Part shown: piece after piece, positions 8,561-17,806 of the stretch
Numbering within the stretch: position 1 is the stretch's first letter
Layout of the letters: the number at the start of each line of letters is the position of its first letter
Origin: JBGUVL01 sp964370395
Lineage (GTDB): Bacteria; Bacillota_I; Bacilli_A; Erysipelotrichales; Erysipelotrichaceae
NCBI GenBank assembly: GCA_964370395.1
Contig: CAYJIZ010000006.1
Coordinates: 56,097-120,096 of the forward strand
DNA: 64,000 bases
Reading direction: 5' to 3'
Notes under the pieces: model-generated
What the model was told of the DNA's origin: nothing
The model's database searches: none
The model's input: only the letters and a program-made list of their open reading frames with translations
Made by a program: the position numbers and the translations under genes

Positions 8561-9571
8561 ATGGAAAAAATAAGTGAATTATTGTTAGCCTGGTACCAAG
8601 ACAACAAAAGAGAGTTACCATGGCGTGAAAATCGTGATGCTTATCGAGTTTGGGTAAGTGAAATTATGTTGCAACAAACACGTGTAGAAGCCGTTAAACC
8701 ATATTATGAACGATTTCTTGCGAAATATCCTAATGTTGCAGCATTAGCAAAAGCGGACGATGATGAATTAAGTAAGTTGTGGGAAGGCTTAGGGTATTAT
8801 AGTCGTGTAAGAAATATGAAGAAAGCAGCAATACAGTGTGTCGAGCACTTTGGCGCAACTTTACCCAATCACTACGATGCGTTGCTTACGTTGTCGGGTA
8901 TTGGTCCTTATACCGCTGCTGCCATTGCTTCGATTGCTTTTCATGAACAAGTATGCGCATTGGATGGAAATCTAATGCGAGTATATGCAAGGTTGTTTGC
9001 ATATGAGCAAAATATATTATTGAAAAAAAGCCAAAAGGACATCGAGGCTTTGATGCGTTTGGATTTAGCAGACGATATGGGGATTATGAACCAAGCACTG
9101 ATGGATTTAGGAGCAAGCATATGTTTGCCAAATGGCAATCCAAGATGCAATATTTGTCCCTTGATAAAGAAGTGCCAAGCGTATGCAAAAGGAAAACAAA
9201 ACGCCTTGCCTATTCGCGAAAAGAAAATGAAACGTAGTGAAGAGAAATACACGGTGCTTGTGTATGTATGCGATAATCAAATCTTATTGCATCAAAGAAG
9301 CAAGAGTGGATTGCTTGCTGGTTTGTATGAGTTTGTTTTAGAAGAAGGGCATATTGCTAAGAAGCACTATGCGCAAGCAATCTCACTGGGAAAATACAAG
9401 CATGTTTTTTCCCATAAGGATTGGAACTTAAAGGGGTTTTTGATTCCTTGTGATCACTGTTTTGAAAAAGAAGGTTACTTTTGGAGTAGTAAAGAAGAGA
9501 TAGAAGCAAAGTACAGTATTCCTTCTGCTTTTCAATATTATAAAAATAAAGTGTTTGAGATGATTGAGTAA
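8561..9571 (+). CDS. mutY: A/G-specific adenine glycosylase MutY
   Basis: 336 residues. The enzyme removes adenine mispaired with 8-oxoguanine. The N-terminal helix-hairpin-helix glycosylase domain has catalytic E34 in WVSEIMLQQTRV, the HhH loop LSGIGPYTAAAIASIAF and the conserved ALDGN Asp. The [4Fe-4S] ligands are C-x7-C-x2-C-x5-C (from CLPNGNPRC), one residue longer in the first spacer than the Escherichia coli pattern. A C-terminal NUDIX-like 8-oxoG recognition domain occupies about residues 225-336. The ATG at 8561 has no visible Shine-Dalgarno and follows the previous terminator by 6 bases, so expression may depend on readthrough or on an unusual start. Confidence 0.93.
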   Translation: MEKISELLLAWYQDNKRELPWRENRDAYRVWVSEIMLQQTRVEAVKPYYERFLAKYPNVAALAKADDDELSKLWEGLGYYSRVRNMKKAAIQCVEHFGATLPNHYDALLTLSGIGPYTAAAIASIAFHEQVCALDGNLMRVYARLFAYEQNILLKKSQKDIEALMRLDLADDMGIMNQALMDLGASICLPNGNPRCNICPLIKKCQAYAKGKQNALPIREKKMKRSEEKYTVLVYVCDNQILLHQRSKSGLLAGLYEFVLEEGHIAKKHYAQAISLGKYKHVFSHKDWNLKGFLIPCDHCFEKEGYFWSSKEEIEAKYSIPSAFQYYKNKVFEMIE

Positions 9572-9580
9572 AATCGTTTC

Positions 9581-9613
9581 ACACACTTTTTTACAATGTT
9601 TGAAAAAGTGTGT
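9581..9613 (+). terminator. Hairpin after mutY, likely terminator
   Basis: ACACACTTTTT (9581-9591) pairs with AAAAAGTGTGT (9603-9613) around an 11-base loop. The loop sequence ACAATGTTT can also pair with AAACATTGT at 9623-9631. A strong T-run after the stem is lacking. Confidence 0.6.
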
Positions 9614-9656
9614 AATTACACAAAACATTGTTTAATTACGTGTTTTCGCATATAAT
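9609..9656 (+). promoter_or_regulatory. licD promoter with an upstream palindrome (putative operator)
   Basis: TGTGTAATTACACA (9609-9622) is a perfect 14-bp palindrome lying just before the -35 box. The promoter is TTGTTT (9628-9633), 17 bases, TATAAT (9651-9656). The cognate regulator is not identifiable. Confidence 0.55.
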
Positions 9657-9674
9657 AAGTAACGGGTGAAGCCA

Positions 9675-10505
9675 ATGGAAAAACAATATATTTTAAAAGA
9701 AAATAGTGATGGAAGCGTAATTAGTGTAAGAGATGTACAAAACGTATTATTAGATATGTTGAAGGACATTGACGCAATCTGTCAAAAACATGATATCCCT
9801 TATTATTTAACGGGGGGAAGTTGTTTGGGTGCATTGCGCCATGATGGCTTTATTCCTTGGGATGATGATGCGGATATTGGAATGTTGTACGATGATTATG
9901 TTCGTTTTTTAGAAGTGTTAAAAAAAGAACTTCCTAATGACAAGTACTACTTTCAATGTTTTGATACACATAAAGATTACAATGTGTTAATTCCTGTGAT
10001 GAAAATTCGAAAGAAGGGTACCTATTTAAAAGAGGTAAATTCTTTGTTGGCGAATAAATGCAAAGATGGAGATGGGGTTTTTATCGATGTCTTTTTAGTG
10101 GATTACATTAGTGAAAAGAAATGGATTGACTTTAGTGCACGTATGCTTTCTTATGTGTGCATGGCAGGAATTGTCGCAATTGAGAATATGCGAATGAATC
10201 CTTATGCTTTAAAAAAGGCATTTGTGAAGTTTTCACGTTTTTATTCTCGTAAAAATAGAAATAGTTCATTGATTGGTTATGATATGAATTGGGTGTTTAA
10301 CTCACCACTTCGACCAGTCGTATATAAAAAAGAGGATATTTATCCAGTGCAGTACCATACGTTTGAAGATACGAAGTTATGTATCCCTAAAGATCCACAT
10401 GCATTATTAAAAGTGGAAATTGGTGGAGAATACATGCAGTTTCCAAAACAGAAGATGCAGGCACCAAAACATATTGTCGATATTAACTTAAATAGTGAGG
10501 AGTAA
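9675..10505 (+). CDS. LicD-family nucleotidyltransferase-fold protein
   Basis: 276 residues from ATG 9675; a GTG at 9666 is an alternative. LicD proteins transfer phosphocholine or related groups to teichoic acids and glycans; some relatives act on polysaccharides with other donors. Diagnostic motifs are YYLTGGSCLGALRHDGFIPWDDDADIGM, split here as the GGSCLGALRH loop and the metal-binding WDDDAD triad, and later the GDGVFIDVF strand. There is no signal peptide, so it acts on the cytoplasmic side. Two bases separate it from the pseudo-amidase gene, whose ribosome site lies in its 3' end. The pair probably forms a cell-envelope operon. The donor and acceptor are unknown; no choline uptake genes are in the window. 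Confidence 0.85.
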   Translation: MEKQYILKENSDGSVISVRDVQNVLLDMLKDIDAICQKHDIPYYLTGGSCLGALRHDGFIPWDDDADIGMLYDDYVRFLEVLKKELPNDKYYFQCFDTHKDYNVLIPVMKIRKKGTYLKEVNSLLANKCKDGDGVFIDVFLVDYISEKKWIDFSARMLSYVCMAGIVAIENMRMNPYALKKAFVKFSRFYSRKNRNSSLIGYDMNWVFNSPLRPVVYKKEDIYPVQYHTFEDTKLCIPKDPHALLKVEIGGEYMQFPKQKMQAPKHIVDINLNSEE

Positions 10506-10507
10506 TT

Positions 10508-11800
10508 ATGGCATACGCACCAAGAAAACGTAATACGAAGAAAATAAAATGGATTATTGCTCTTTGCGTAATCGTCTTTTTTGGTGGAATTTTTGCGTAT
10601 ACACAAGTAGAAAAAGAAAAAACGAAAGCAGAATTCACGATTTGTGGTTTGACTCATGACAAAAGTGTGAAACGTTTGCAAAAACAATACGAACGTACGT
10701 ATAGCGTAAGTGACTACTTGTTTTATGGGGAAAGTTTAAACTTATACAAGAATGCGTATGATGTTGAAAAAAATGATCCGATTTCTGGAAAAAGTATTAT
10801 TTTAAGAGACATATGTAGTGGCAAGGAGTATTCGTTTGTATTACGTAATAAAATTGATTCCCAAATTATTTTGAATACGATCAAAGCAGGGTATTATGAA
10901 ATTTTTGTCGTTGATGATTTGCGTGAAAAACGTGTTGTTTTTGATAATCCTGTGAATGATTCTATTGTTGGGGTAGCACGTAATAATAAGCACCTTAAAT
11001 ATGAATTGATTGCGGATTCAAGTTATTATGATAGCAAAGGGGTAAAAGTAGATAACTATGCCTTTTTGGCAGTGAGTAAAACAAAACTAGAAAAAGAGCA
11101 ATACGATATTGCGATAGATCCAGGAGCATATGACTATGACTTTAGTGAGTATAGTTTAAATGAGGGAAGCGTTGGAAATGGCTTAGTAGAATACCAAGAG
11201 ACATACAAGGCGGCACTATCCTTACAAAAGCATCTGGAAGCAAAAGGATTAAAAGTAATCATCGTTCGTGGTGAAAAAGAAGAGTTGAATAGCTATGGTG
11301 AAGATGGACGTTTGGCAAGAGCGTATAATGCGAATGCGAAATACTACATCCGCTTGTCGTTCTCACAATCCACATTGGATTATGAAGGAATGGACATTAC
11401 TTACTCTGGGCATGCGAATGGAAACTTGAGTAAGCAAATCGTTTACAACTTAAGTCGTAATAGTGGGGTATCGATTAGTGCGTTGTATAGCCCTAATGAA
11501 CCAGGGGTTCGCAGTGGTGATTTATTAAAAGGTACATTAGATAAACGAATTGTTTATGATAGTGACTTATGGATTCGTGAAAGTGGTGGAAAAGCAACAC
11601 AGGCAGGAATGTATTCCAAAAATGCACAAGAGAATACGGGACCATTTGCGAAAGATAACCGTCATGGAATGAATGGAATTAGTATTAATTTAGGATATTT
11701 AACATCGAGTAAAGATGTACAATATTGGCAAACGAGCCAAGATGCGTATATGAAGGCCATTGCTGATGGAATGGCAATGTATTTAACAATTGAAGAATAA
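10508..11800 (+). CDS. Membrane-anchored Amidase_3-fold protein lacking catalytic residues (pseudo-amidase)
   Basis: 430 residues: a short basic N-terminus, one TM segment (about 14-33), an extracellular region of about 165 residues of unknown type, then a domain with the layout of N-acetylmuramoyl-L-alanine amidase family 3 (about 198-430). The scaffold is clear: IAIDPG, GLVEYQ, AKGLKVIIVR, RLARAYNANAKYYIRL, ISINLGYLTSSKD and IADGMAMYL. The zinc His of DPGHGG is A207, the His of SIHAN falls at S284, and the catalytic Glu of VELGFLSN falls at N394. Only the middle zinc Glu (E228) remains. By established Amidase_3 chemistry it should not cleave peptidoglycan. I infer a binding or regulatory role at the wall, with the LicD protein encoded just before it. 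Confidence 0.75.
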   Translation: MAYAPRKRNTKKIKWIIALCVIVFFGGIFAYTQVEKEKTKAEFTICGLTHDKSVKRLQKQYERTYSVSDYLFYGESLNLYKNAYDVEKNDPISGKSIILRDICSGKEYSFVLRNKIDSQIILNTIKAGYYEIFVVDDLREKRVVFDNPVNDSIVGVARNNKHLKYELIADSSYYDSKGVKVDNYAFLAVSKTKLEKEQYDIAIDPGAYDYDFSEYSLNEGSVGNGLVEYQETYKAALSLQKHLEAKGLKVIIVRGEKEELNSYGEDGRLARAYNANAKYYIRLSFSQSTLDYEGMDITYSGHANGNLSKQIVYNLSRNSGVSISALYSPNEPGVRSGDLLKGTLDKRIVYDSDLWIRESGGKATQAGMYSKNAQENTGPFAKDNRHGMNGISINLGYLTSSKDVQYWQTSQDAYMKAIADGMAMYLTIEE

Positions 11801-11818
11801 GCAAAGGGGGAATGTTTT

Positions 11819-13666
11819 GTGCGCTATCAGATTGCAAAAGGAAGCAAAGCATTTGGAGCACAAGAAGTATTTGAAAATATAACATTTGAAATTAGTGATA
11901 AACAAAAAGTTTGTATTGTTGGGCGTAATGGTTGTGGTAAGAGTACCTTACTTAAAATTATTGCAAATGAAGAATATTTGGATCGTGGAGACATTCACAA
12001 AGAGAAGAGTACGACGATTGGGTATTTGGCACAAACGACCTTTTTGGATGAAAATAAAACAGTAGAAGAAGATTTTGAAGGTGTATTTGAAGAACTTCAT
12101 AGGTATGAAAAAAAGATGTTGGAAATCTCTGAGAAGATGGCACAACATTGTGATGAAAAAGTATTAAATGAATATGCGAAAGTGCAAGAGAGATTTGAAG
12201 AATTAGGTGGGTACACTTACAAACAAGAGATGTTGCAGATTTTTACGAAGTTTAATTTCGCAAAAGAAGATTTATCGAAACATTTAAATGAGTTTTCTGG
12301 AGGACAAAAAACACGTTTGGCATTTGTGAAACTGTTACTTAGTAAACCAGATATCTTACTTTTGGATGAACCGACCAACCATTTGGATTTGGAAACGATT
12401 GAATGGTTAGAAGGGTATGTGAAACGCTATCCGAAAGCAGTTGTGATTGTTTCGCATGATAGAACCTTCTTGGATAATGTAGTGGATATTGTTTATGAAA
12501 TTGAATATGGAGTAATGCGTAAATACGTGGGGAATTATTCGCATTATGTGGAAGCAAAGAAAAGTGATATCGAGCGTACTAAGAGTTTGTATGCTCGTCA
12601 ACAAAAAGACATTCAGCGCTTAGAAGAGTTAATCGAAAAGTTTCGCTACAAAGCAAACAAAGCAAAATTTGCCCAATCCAAAATTAAATATTTGGATCGC
12701 ATGGAAAGAATAGAAGACCGTAATGCCGATGATGCTACCTTTAAAGCACGCTTTTCAAGTGCGATTAAAGGGGGAAACCAAGTACTACAAGTGCAAGATT
12801 TAGGCATTGGTTACGAACAAGAATTGTGCAATGTTTCTTTTGAATTGTTACGAGGAAATCGTTGTGCGATCATTGGGAAAAATGGAACAGGAAAAAGTAC
12901 ATTGATTAAAACACTGATGGATAAGGTACTACCACTTAGTGGTTCCTTCTTGTTGGGACACCAAATTGAAGTCGGTTACTTTGATCAAGACTTGGCTCAG
13001 TTTCAATCCAATAATACAGTGATTGAAGAGTTGTGGAACTTGTTTCCTGATTTGGAGCAAACAGCCATTCGTAATGCCTTAGGATGCTTCTTATTTCGTG
13101 GTGAAGAGGTGTTCAAAGAAGTCAGTGTTTTATCTGGAGGAGAAAAAGTACGTTTGACATTAGCTAAGTTAATGTTGGAGCATGCAAACTTTCTATTATT
13201 AGATGAACCGACCAACCACTTGGACATTTTAGGAAAAGAAGCATTGGAAGATAGCTTGCGTGATTACGATGGAACGATTTTATTTGTTTCGCATGACCGT
13301 TATTTTATCTCGCAAATGGCAACAAGTGTCTTGGTATTAGAAGACAAGAAAGCCACTTACTATCCACTTACGTATGCGGAATACTTACAAAAAGATAAGT
13401 TAGCGCAACAAGAAGTGAGTGTTGTGAGTGAAGAAAAGAAAAAAGAGAAACCGAAACATATTAATTATGGGCGTGAGATATCACGCTTAGAAAAGAAAAT
13501 TTCACAAAAAGAAGAAGAGTTGGAACAATTACGCGAATTGCGCTTTGAGCCAGAGTATTACCAAGATAGTAAGAAGATGGCGCAACTTGATAGTGAAATT
13601 GATGAAGTTCATAATGAAATTAATCAAATGATGTCATTATGGGAAGAATACAGTGAAATGATATAA
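11819..13666 (+). CDS. ABC-F family ATPase (ribosome-associated translation factor type)
   Basis: 615 residues with two ABC domains and no TM segments. Domain 1 has Walker A GRNGCGKST, signature FSGGQ and Walker B LLLDEPTNHLD. Domain 2 has GKNGTGKST, LSGGE and LLLDEPTNHLD. A charged linker of about 85 residues between them is typical of ABC-F proteins, and a C-terminal coiled coil (about 545-605) is present. ABC-F proteins bind the ribosomal E site to rescue stalled ribosomes or protect against antibiotics; which applies here cannot be told. The start is GTG 11819 with AGGGGG just upstream; an ATG at 11812 is out of frame. The gap to the pseudo-amidase gene is 18 bases. Confidence 0.92.
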   Translation: MRYQIAKGSKAFGAQEVFENITFEISDKQKVCIVGRNGCGKSTLLKIIANEEYLDRGDIHKEKSTTIGYLAQTTFLDENKTVEEDFEGVFEELHRYEKKMLEISEKMAQHCDEKVLNEYAKVQERFEELGGYTYKQEMLQIFTKFNFAKEDLSKHLNEFSGGQKTRLAFVKLLLSKPDILLLDEPTNHLDLETIEWLEGYVKRYPKAVVIVSHDRTFLDNVVDIVYEIEYGVMRKYVGNYSHYVEAKKSDIERTKSLYARQQKDIQRLEELIEKFRYKANKAKFAQSKIKYLDRMERIEDRNADDATFKARFSSAIKGGNQVLQVQDLGIGYEQELCNVSFELLRGNRCAIIGKNGTGKSTLIKTLMDKVLPLSGSFLLGHQIEVGYFDQDLAQFQSNNTVIEELWNLFPDLEQTAIRNALGCFLFRGEEVFKEVSVLSGGEKVRLTLAKLMLEHANFLLLDEPTNHLDILGKEALEDSLRDYDGTILFVSHDRYFISQMATSVLVLEDKKATYYPLTYAEYLQKDKLAQQEVSVVSEEKKKEKPKHINYGREISRLEKKISQKEEELEQLRELRFEPEYYQDSKKMAQLDSEIDEVHNEINQMMSLWEEYSEMI

Positions 13667-13668
13667 AC

Positions 13669-13721
13669 AAAAAGAGTTTTCGAATCAAGAAGCGTACTTC
13701 ATGAAAGAAAACTCTTTTTTT
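13669..13721. terminator. Bidirectional terminator between the ABC-F gene and the convergent membrane protein gene
   Basis: AAAAAGAGTTTTC and GAAAACTCTTTTT form a 13-bp stem with an inner GAAG/CTTC dyad. T-runs follow on both strands. Confidence 0.85.
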
Positions 13722-13759
13722 ATGTTTAAATTTAAGGAAGCGGTAGACAATGCCCATTT

Positions 13760-14344
13760 TTATATGGGTTTCAATCGATACCGAATCAAATAGACAAATA
13801 AGAAATTGAGTCCATTTAATAAAACAAGTTCACTCAATGTTGAAATGTCACCAAATAAAATGATAAGAAAAGCAAAGAGGCTGAGAATAAGCAAGAAATA
13901 AGTTTTTGCTTTTTCGTACAGGTACAAATCAATAGAAGCAAACAGGACAATTTGTCTCATCACTAATACGAAAGTGAAGATGCAACTCGACATGCTTCCA
14001 TAAACATGCAGTTGCGATACAATATCCCCACTGTGATTTTGGTAGGGTAACACAAAGGCGATGATACTAATTAAAGTAATCATGGCACATAGAATATCGC
14101 TGCTTTTCTTTCTTGTATGAAACTTGTCAGTAACATATAAGTAGGCGATAAAGTAACATAGGGATTGCAAGATACCCCATACCATAAATAGCGAACGATT
14201 GCTTGCTAGGTTGCCTACATACGTAAGGTTCTCGTAGAAAAGGCTTGCTTTGCTTGCCAGATAAAAAGAGAGGGCAGGAAGCAGTAAAGCAAGAATCGCA
14301 ATGAAGATAAATAATAGGGGTGAATTCGTTTTTTGTTTTCTCAT
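13760..14344 (-). CDS. Uncharacterised six-TM membrane protein
   Basis: 194 residues with about six hydrophobic helices, short loops and a basic C-terminus (YRLKPI). The first helix resembles an uncleaved signal anchor. No enzymatic or transporter motif is recognised. The gene stands alone on the minus strand between the ABC-F gene and pfp and shares the bidirectional terminator with the former. Function unknown. Confidence 0.65.
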   Translation of the reverse strand: MRKQKTNSPLLFIFIAILALLLPALSFYLASKASLFYENLTYVGNLASNRSLFMVWGILQSLCYFIAYLYVTDKFHTRKKSSDILCAMITLISIIAFVLPYQNHSGDIVSQLHVYGSMSSCIFTFVLVMRQIVLFASIDLYLYEKAKTYFLLILSLFAFLIILFGDISTLSELVLLNGLNFLFVYLIRYRLKPI

Positions 14345-14490
14345 AGGATAACTGTATAAAAGGTAGCGAAAATTGTCAATGTTGTGTTCTTTTAAATTTG
14401 TCTAAAAATATAAAAAAAACCAATAAAATAAAGGATAATTTGAATTCGTGAAAAAATGCACAAGAAAACTTAAAAAAACTTCACTAGCAA

Positions 14491-14519
14491 TTGAAATCTA
14501 CTACAATCAATGCTAAAAT
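14491..14519 (+). promoter_or_regulatory. pfp promoter
   Basis: TTGAAA (14491-14496), 17 bases, TAAAAT (14514-14519). The ribosome site AGGAGG follows before the ATG at 14550. The rest of 14345-14490 is AT-rich with no other recognisable signal. Confidence 0.7.
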
Positions 14520-14549
14520 AAGGGAGATATATTAGGAGGATTTAGTAAA

Positions 14550-15755
14550 ATGGCAAATTGTTTAGTTGCACAATCTGGTGGACCAACTACAGTAATCAAT
14601 GCTTCTTTAGCAGGAGTAGTTAGAGCGAACCAATTAAACCCAGTATACGATGTAGTATATGGTGGATTGAACGGAATTGAAGGAATTTTAGAAGATCGTT
14701 TATACGATTTAACAAACATGAGTGAATATGAAAATAGAGTATTACGTCAAACTCCATCTTCAGCTTTAGGTTCATGTCGTTACAAATTAAAAAGAAATGA
14801 CGAAACTGATTACAGAAGATTAGTTGCTATCATGGACAAACATGATATCGAAATCTTATTCTACATCGGTGGAAATGATTCAATGGATACAGTTGATGCA
14901 TTAAGCCAATGGGCAAAAGCAAACAACATCAACAAACGTTTCGTGGGAATTCCAAAAACAGTTGATAATGACTTAATGGTTACTGACCACTGTCCAGGTT
15001 TTGCTTCTGGAGCAAAATTTGCTAATGCTGTAGTTAACGCTACTTGGTTAGACTACAACGTTTATACACGTGCAGAAGTATTTATCCTTGAAACAATGGG
15101 TAGAGATGCTGGATGGTTAGCAGGATCTACCGTTGTTACTAACCGTGTTGACTTAATTGTTTTACCAGAAGTTGACTTTGATAAAGAAGTATTCTTAGCA
15201 CAAGTTAAGAAATGTATGGATGAAAAAGGAAAATGTTACATCGTTACAAGTGAAGGAGCACACTTCGCTGATGGAAACTACTTAGCTGCTGGGGAAGCAA
15301 AAAATGATGGATTCGGTCACGCTGTATTAGGTGGAGCTGGAGAAGCATTAAAACAAATGATTTTAGAAGCTGGTATTGCACCAAGAGCAAAAGTACAAGA
15401 TTTAAGTACAGCTGCAAGAAGTAGTAACTTCGCACAATCTCTAGTGGATGTGACTGAAGCATTCGAATTAGGAATGTCTGCTCATGCAAGAAGTGCACAA
15501 CCAGGATTCACTGGTCATGTTGTTGCTGTTCAAAGAGAATTTATCGATGGAAGATACAACGCTAAATTTATCGCTGGACCTGCTGAAAACTTCGCTAACC
15601 ACGTGAAACACGTTCCAGTTGAATGGATCAAACCAAACTACACTGGATTAACACAAGAATTCCATGATTACATTACACCATTAATTCAAGGTGAACCTAC
15701 ATTAATTATGGAAAATGGTATTCCTGCAACAGTTGTACCATTTAACCAAAGATAA
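14550..15755 (+). CDS. pfp: Pyrophosphate-type 6-phosphofructokinase
   Basis: 401 residues. It phosphorylates fructose-6-phosphate in glycolysis. The N-terminal nucleotide/PPi loop is AQSGGPTTVINASLAG. The donor-specificity positions are IGGND with D110 and PKTVDND with K136; this Asp/Lys pair is the established mark of PPi-dependent enzymes, where ATP enzymes carry Gly at both. The sugar-phosphate site includes MGRDAGWLA and the P-type VTSEGA strand. Its own promoter, strong AGGAGG and terminator indicate high monocistronic expression. It is the only PFK in the window; an ATP enzyme elsewhere cannot be excluded. The PPi reaction is reversible and saves ATP, which fits a fermenter. Confidence 0.9.
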   Translation: MANCLVAQSGGPTTVINASLAGVVRANQLNPVYDVVYGGLNGIEGILEDRLYDLTNMSEYENRVLRQTPSSALGSCRYKLKRNDETDYRRLVAIMDKHDIEILFYIGGNDSMDTVDALSQWAKANNINKRFVGIPKTVDNDLMVTDHCPGFASGAKFANAVVNATWLDYNVYTRAEVFILETMGRDAGWLAGSTVVTNRVDLIVLPEVDFDKEVFLAQVKKCMDEKGKCYIVTSEGAHFADGNYLAAGEAKNDGFGHAVLGGAGEALKQMILEAGIAPRAKVQDLSTAARSSNFAQSLVDVTEAFELGMSAHARSAQPGFTGHVVAVQREFIDGRYNAKFIAGPAENFANHVKHVPVEWIKPNYTGLTQEFHDYITPLIQGEPTLIMENGIPATVVPFNQR

Positions 15756-15762
15756 TAAAGAG

Positions 15763-15799
15763 AGAAAAGATGTTACAGGTTAACATCTTTTCTTTTTTT
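15763..15799 (+). terminator. pfp terminator
   Basis: AGAAAAGATGTTA/TAACATCTTTTCT, 13-bp perfect stem, loop CAGGT, then T7. Confidence 0.92.
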
Positions 15800-15880
15800 G
15801 ATTAAAAGAGGCAAACGAAATGCGATTGTCGCGATTTGATGTAAGGGCTTTAAAAATCATGTTATTCTTGCATTTCTTCA

Positions 15881-15909
15881 TTGCGTATGAGTGTAGTGTT
15901 TGTTATAAT
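15881..15909 (+). promoter_or_regulatory. ptsI promoter
   Basis: TTGCGT (15881-15886), 17 bases, TATAAT (15904-15909). A leader of about 45 bases follows. Confidence 0.65.
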
Positions 15910-15959
15910 TATGTAGAACGTTTATCGTTAGATTTATCATATTTTAGGAGGAAATGAAA

Positions 15960-17669
15960 ATGTTAAAAGGTATTGCGGCTTCAGCTGGTGTTGCTGTTGC
16001 AAAAGTTTACAAACTTGAAATTCCAGCTATGGACATTACTCGCTTAGATGGTGTAGATAGCGCTGCAGAAATTGAAAAATTTAATGCTGCTTTGGATAAA
16101 ACAAAAGCAGAAATCGAAGGAATCAAAGAAAGAGCAACTGCTGCTGGTAAATTATCAGAAGAAGAAATCGCTGTATTTGATGCGCATTTAATGATGGCAG
16201 GTGACCCTGAATTTACAGGTCAAATTACTGCGATGATTACAAATGAAGGTGTAAATGCAGAATTTGCTGCAGAAACAGTAGCAAATACAACAGTAGCTAT
16301 GTTTGAAGCAATGGATAATGATTACTTCAGAGAAAGAGCAGCTGACGTGAAAGATGTTACTTTCCGTTTAAAAGCGAACATTTTAGGTGTTACAATTCCT
16401 GATTTAGGAGCAATTCAAGAAGATTCAATCGTTGTAGCACACGATTTAACTCCAAGTGATACTGCACAATTAAATGAATATGCAAAAGGATTTGTTACTG
16501 CAATTGGTGGTAGAACATCTCACTCTGCAATCATGGCTAGATCATTAGAAATTCCAGCAGTAGTTGGTTGTGCACAAATTTTAGAAACAGCAAAACACGG
16601 TGACGTGTTAGCGTTAGATGCAGTAGAAGGTGTTGTAGTGTTAAATCCAGATGCTGCGACAATTGCTGAATACGAAGCGAAAAAAGCTGCATTCTTAGAA
16701 GAAAAAGAAGCACTTAAAGTATTAAAAGATGCACCATCTGTTTCAACGGATGGACACCATGTTGAATTAGCTGGAAACATCGGTACACCAAATGATGTAG
16801 AAGGTGTTGTGAACAATGGTGGAGAAGGAGTAGGGTTATACCGTACTGAATTCTTATACATGAACTCACAAGAATTCCCAACAGAAGAAGAACAATTTAT
16901 TGCATACAAAGCAGTATTAGAAGGTATGAATGGTAAGAAAGTAGTTGTTAGAACGCTAGATATCGGTGGAGATAAAACATTACCTTACTTCACATTCCCT
17001 GAAGAAATGAACCCTTTCTTAGGATACCGTGCAATTCGTTTATGTTTGGATAGAACAGATATTTTCCGTACTCAATTACGTGCATTATGCCGTGCTTCAG
17101 TATTCGGTAAATTATGTATTATGTTCCCAATGATTGCTACAGTAAAAGAATTCAAAGATGCAAAAGCAATCTTTGAAGATGAAAAAGCAAAATTAATCAA
17201 CGAAGGTGTTGCTGTTGCGGATAACATTGAAGTAGGTATGATGGTAGAAATTCCTGCTGCTGCAGTGTTAGCTGACCAATTTGCGAAATACGCTGATTTC
17301 TTCTCAATTGGAACAAACGACTTAATTCAATATTCTATGGCTGCTGACCGTATGAGTGAACAAGTATCTTACTTATACCAACCATATAACCCATCTATTT
17401 TACGTTTAATTAAAATGACAATTGATGGAGCTCACTCTGAAGGGAAATGGGCTGGTATGTGTGGAGAAATGGCAGGAGAACCAGATGCAGCTGCAATCCT
17501 ATTAGGATTAGGGCTTGATGAATTCTCAATGTCAGCTACTTCTATCTTAAAAGCGAGAAAAGTAATTAACTCTTTAAGCAAAAAAGAAATGGAAGACGTT
17601 GCTGCGAAATGTCTAAACTTCGAAACAGCAGAAGAAGTTCACGATTATATTAAAACAGTAATTAAATAA
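15960..17669 (+). CDS. ptsI: PTS phosphoenolpyruvate-protein phosphotransferase (Enzyme I)
   Basis: 569 residues. Enzyme I takes phosphate from PEP and passes it to HPr for all PTS sugars, including the trehalose PTS in this window. The phospho-histidine is H188 in GGRTSHSAIMARS. The C-terminal PEP-binding barrel has VGLYRTEFLYM, RTLDIGGDK, the FLGYRAIR loop, SIGTNDLIQY and the catalytic Cys region AGMCGEMAG. ATG 15960 is chosen because AGGAGG ends 8 bases before it; the ATG at 15954 lies only 2 bases from AGGAGG. ptsH is not adjacent, which departs from the common ptsHI operon. Confidence 0.95.
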   Translation: MLKGIAASAGVAVAKVYKLEIPAMDITRLDGVDSAAEIEKFNAALDKTKAEIEGIKERATAAGKLSEEEIAVFDAHLMMAGDPEFTGQITAMITNEGVNAEFAAETVANTTVAMFEAMDNDYFRERAADVKDVTFRLKANILGVTIPDLGAIQEDSIVVAHDLTPSDTAQLNEYAKGFVTAIGGRTSHSAIMARSLEIPAVVGCAQILETAKHGDVLALDAVEGVVVLNPDAATIAEYEAKKAAFLEEKEALKVLKDAPSVSTDGHHVELAGNIGTPNDVEGVVNNGGEGVGLYRTEFLYMNSQEFPTEEEQFIAYKAVLEGMNGKKVVVRTLDIGGDKTLPYFTFPEEMNPFLGYRAIRLCLDRTDIFRTQLRALCRASVFGKLCIMFPMIATVKEFKDAKAIFEDEKAKLINEGVAVADNIEVGMMVEIPAAAVLADQFAKYADFFSIGTNDLIQYSMAADRMSEQVSYLYQPYNPSILRLIKMTIDGAHSEGKWAGMCGEMAGEPDAAAILLGLGLDEFSMSATSILKARKVINSLSKKEMEDVAAKCLNFETAEEVHDYIKTVIK

Positions 17670-17677
17670 TTTACGAA

Positions 17678-17709
17678 ATACAGATGTTTCTACATCTGTA
17701 TTTTTTTTG
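17678..17709 (+). terminator. ptsI terminator
   Basis: ATACAGATG/CATCTGTAT stem with loop TTTCTA and a T-run. Confidence 0.9.
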
Positions 17710-17806
17710 TATTTCTTTCAACTTTCTTTTGTTTTGTTCCATGATTCTCTTAATAACTTATCGTTAAAATAGAAGCGTGGAAGAGACATGGAAAGGGATG
17801 AGATGT

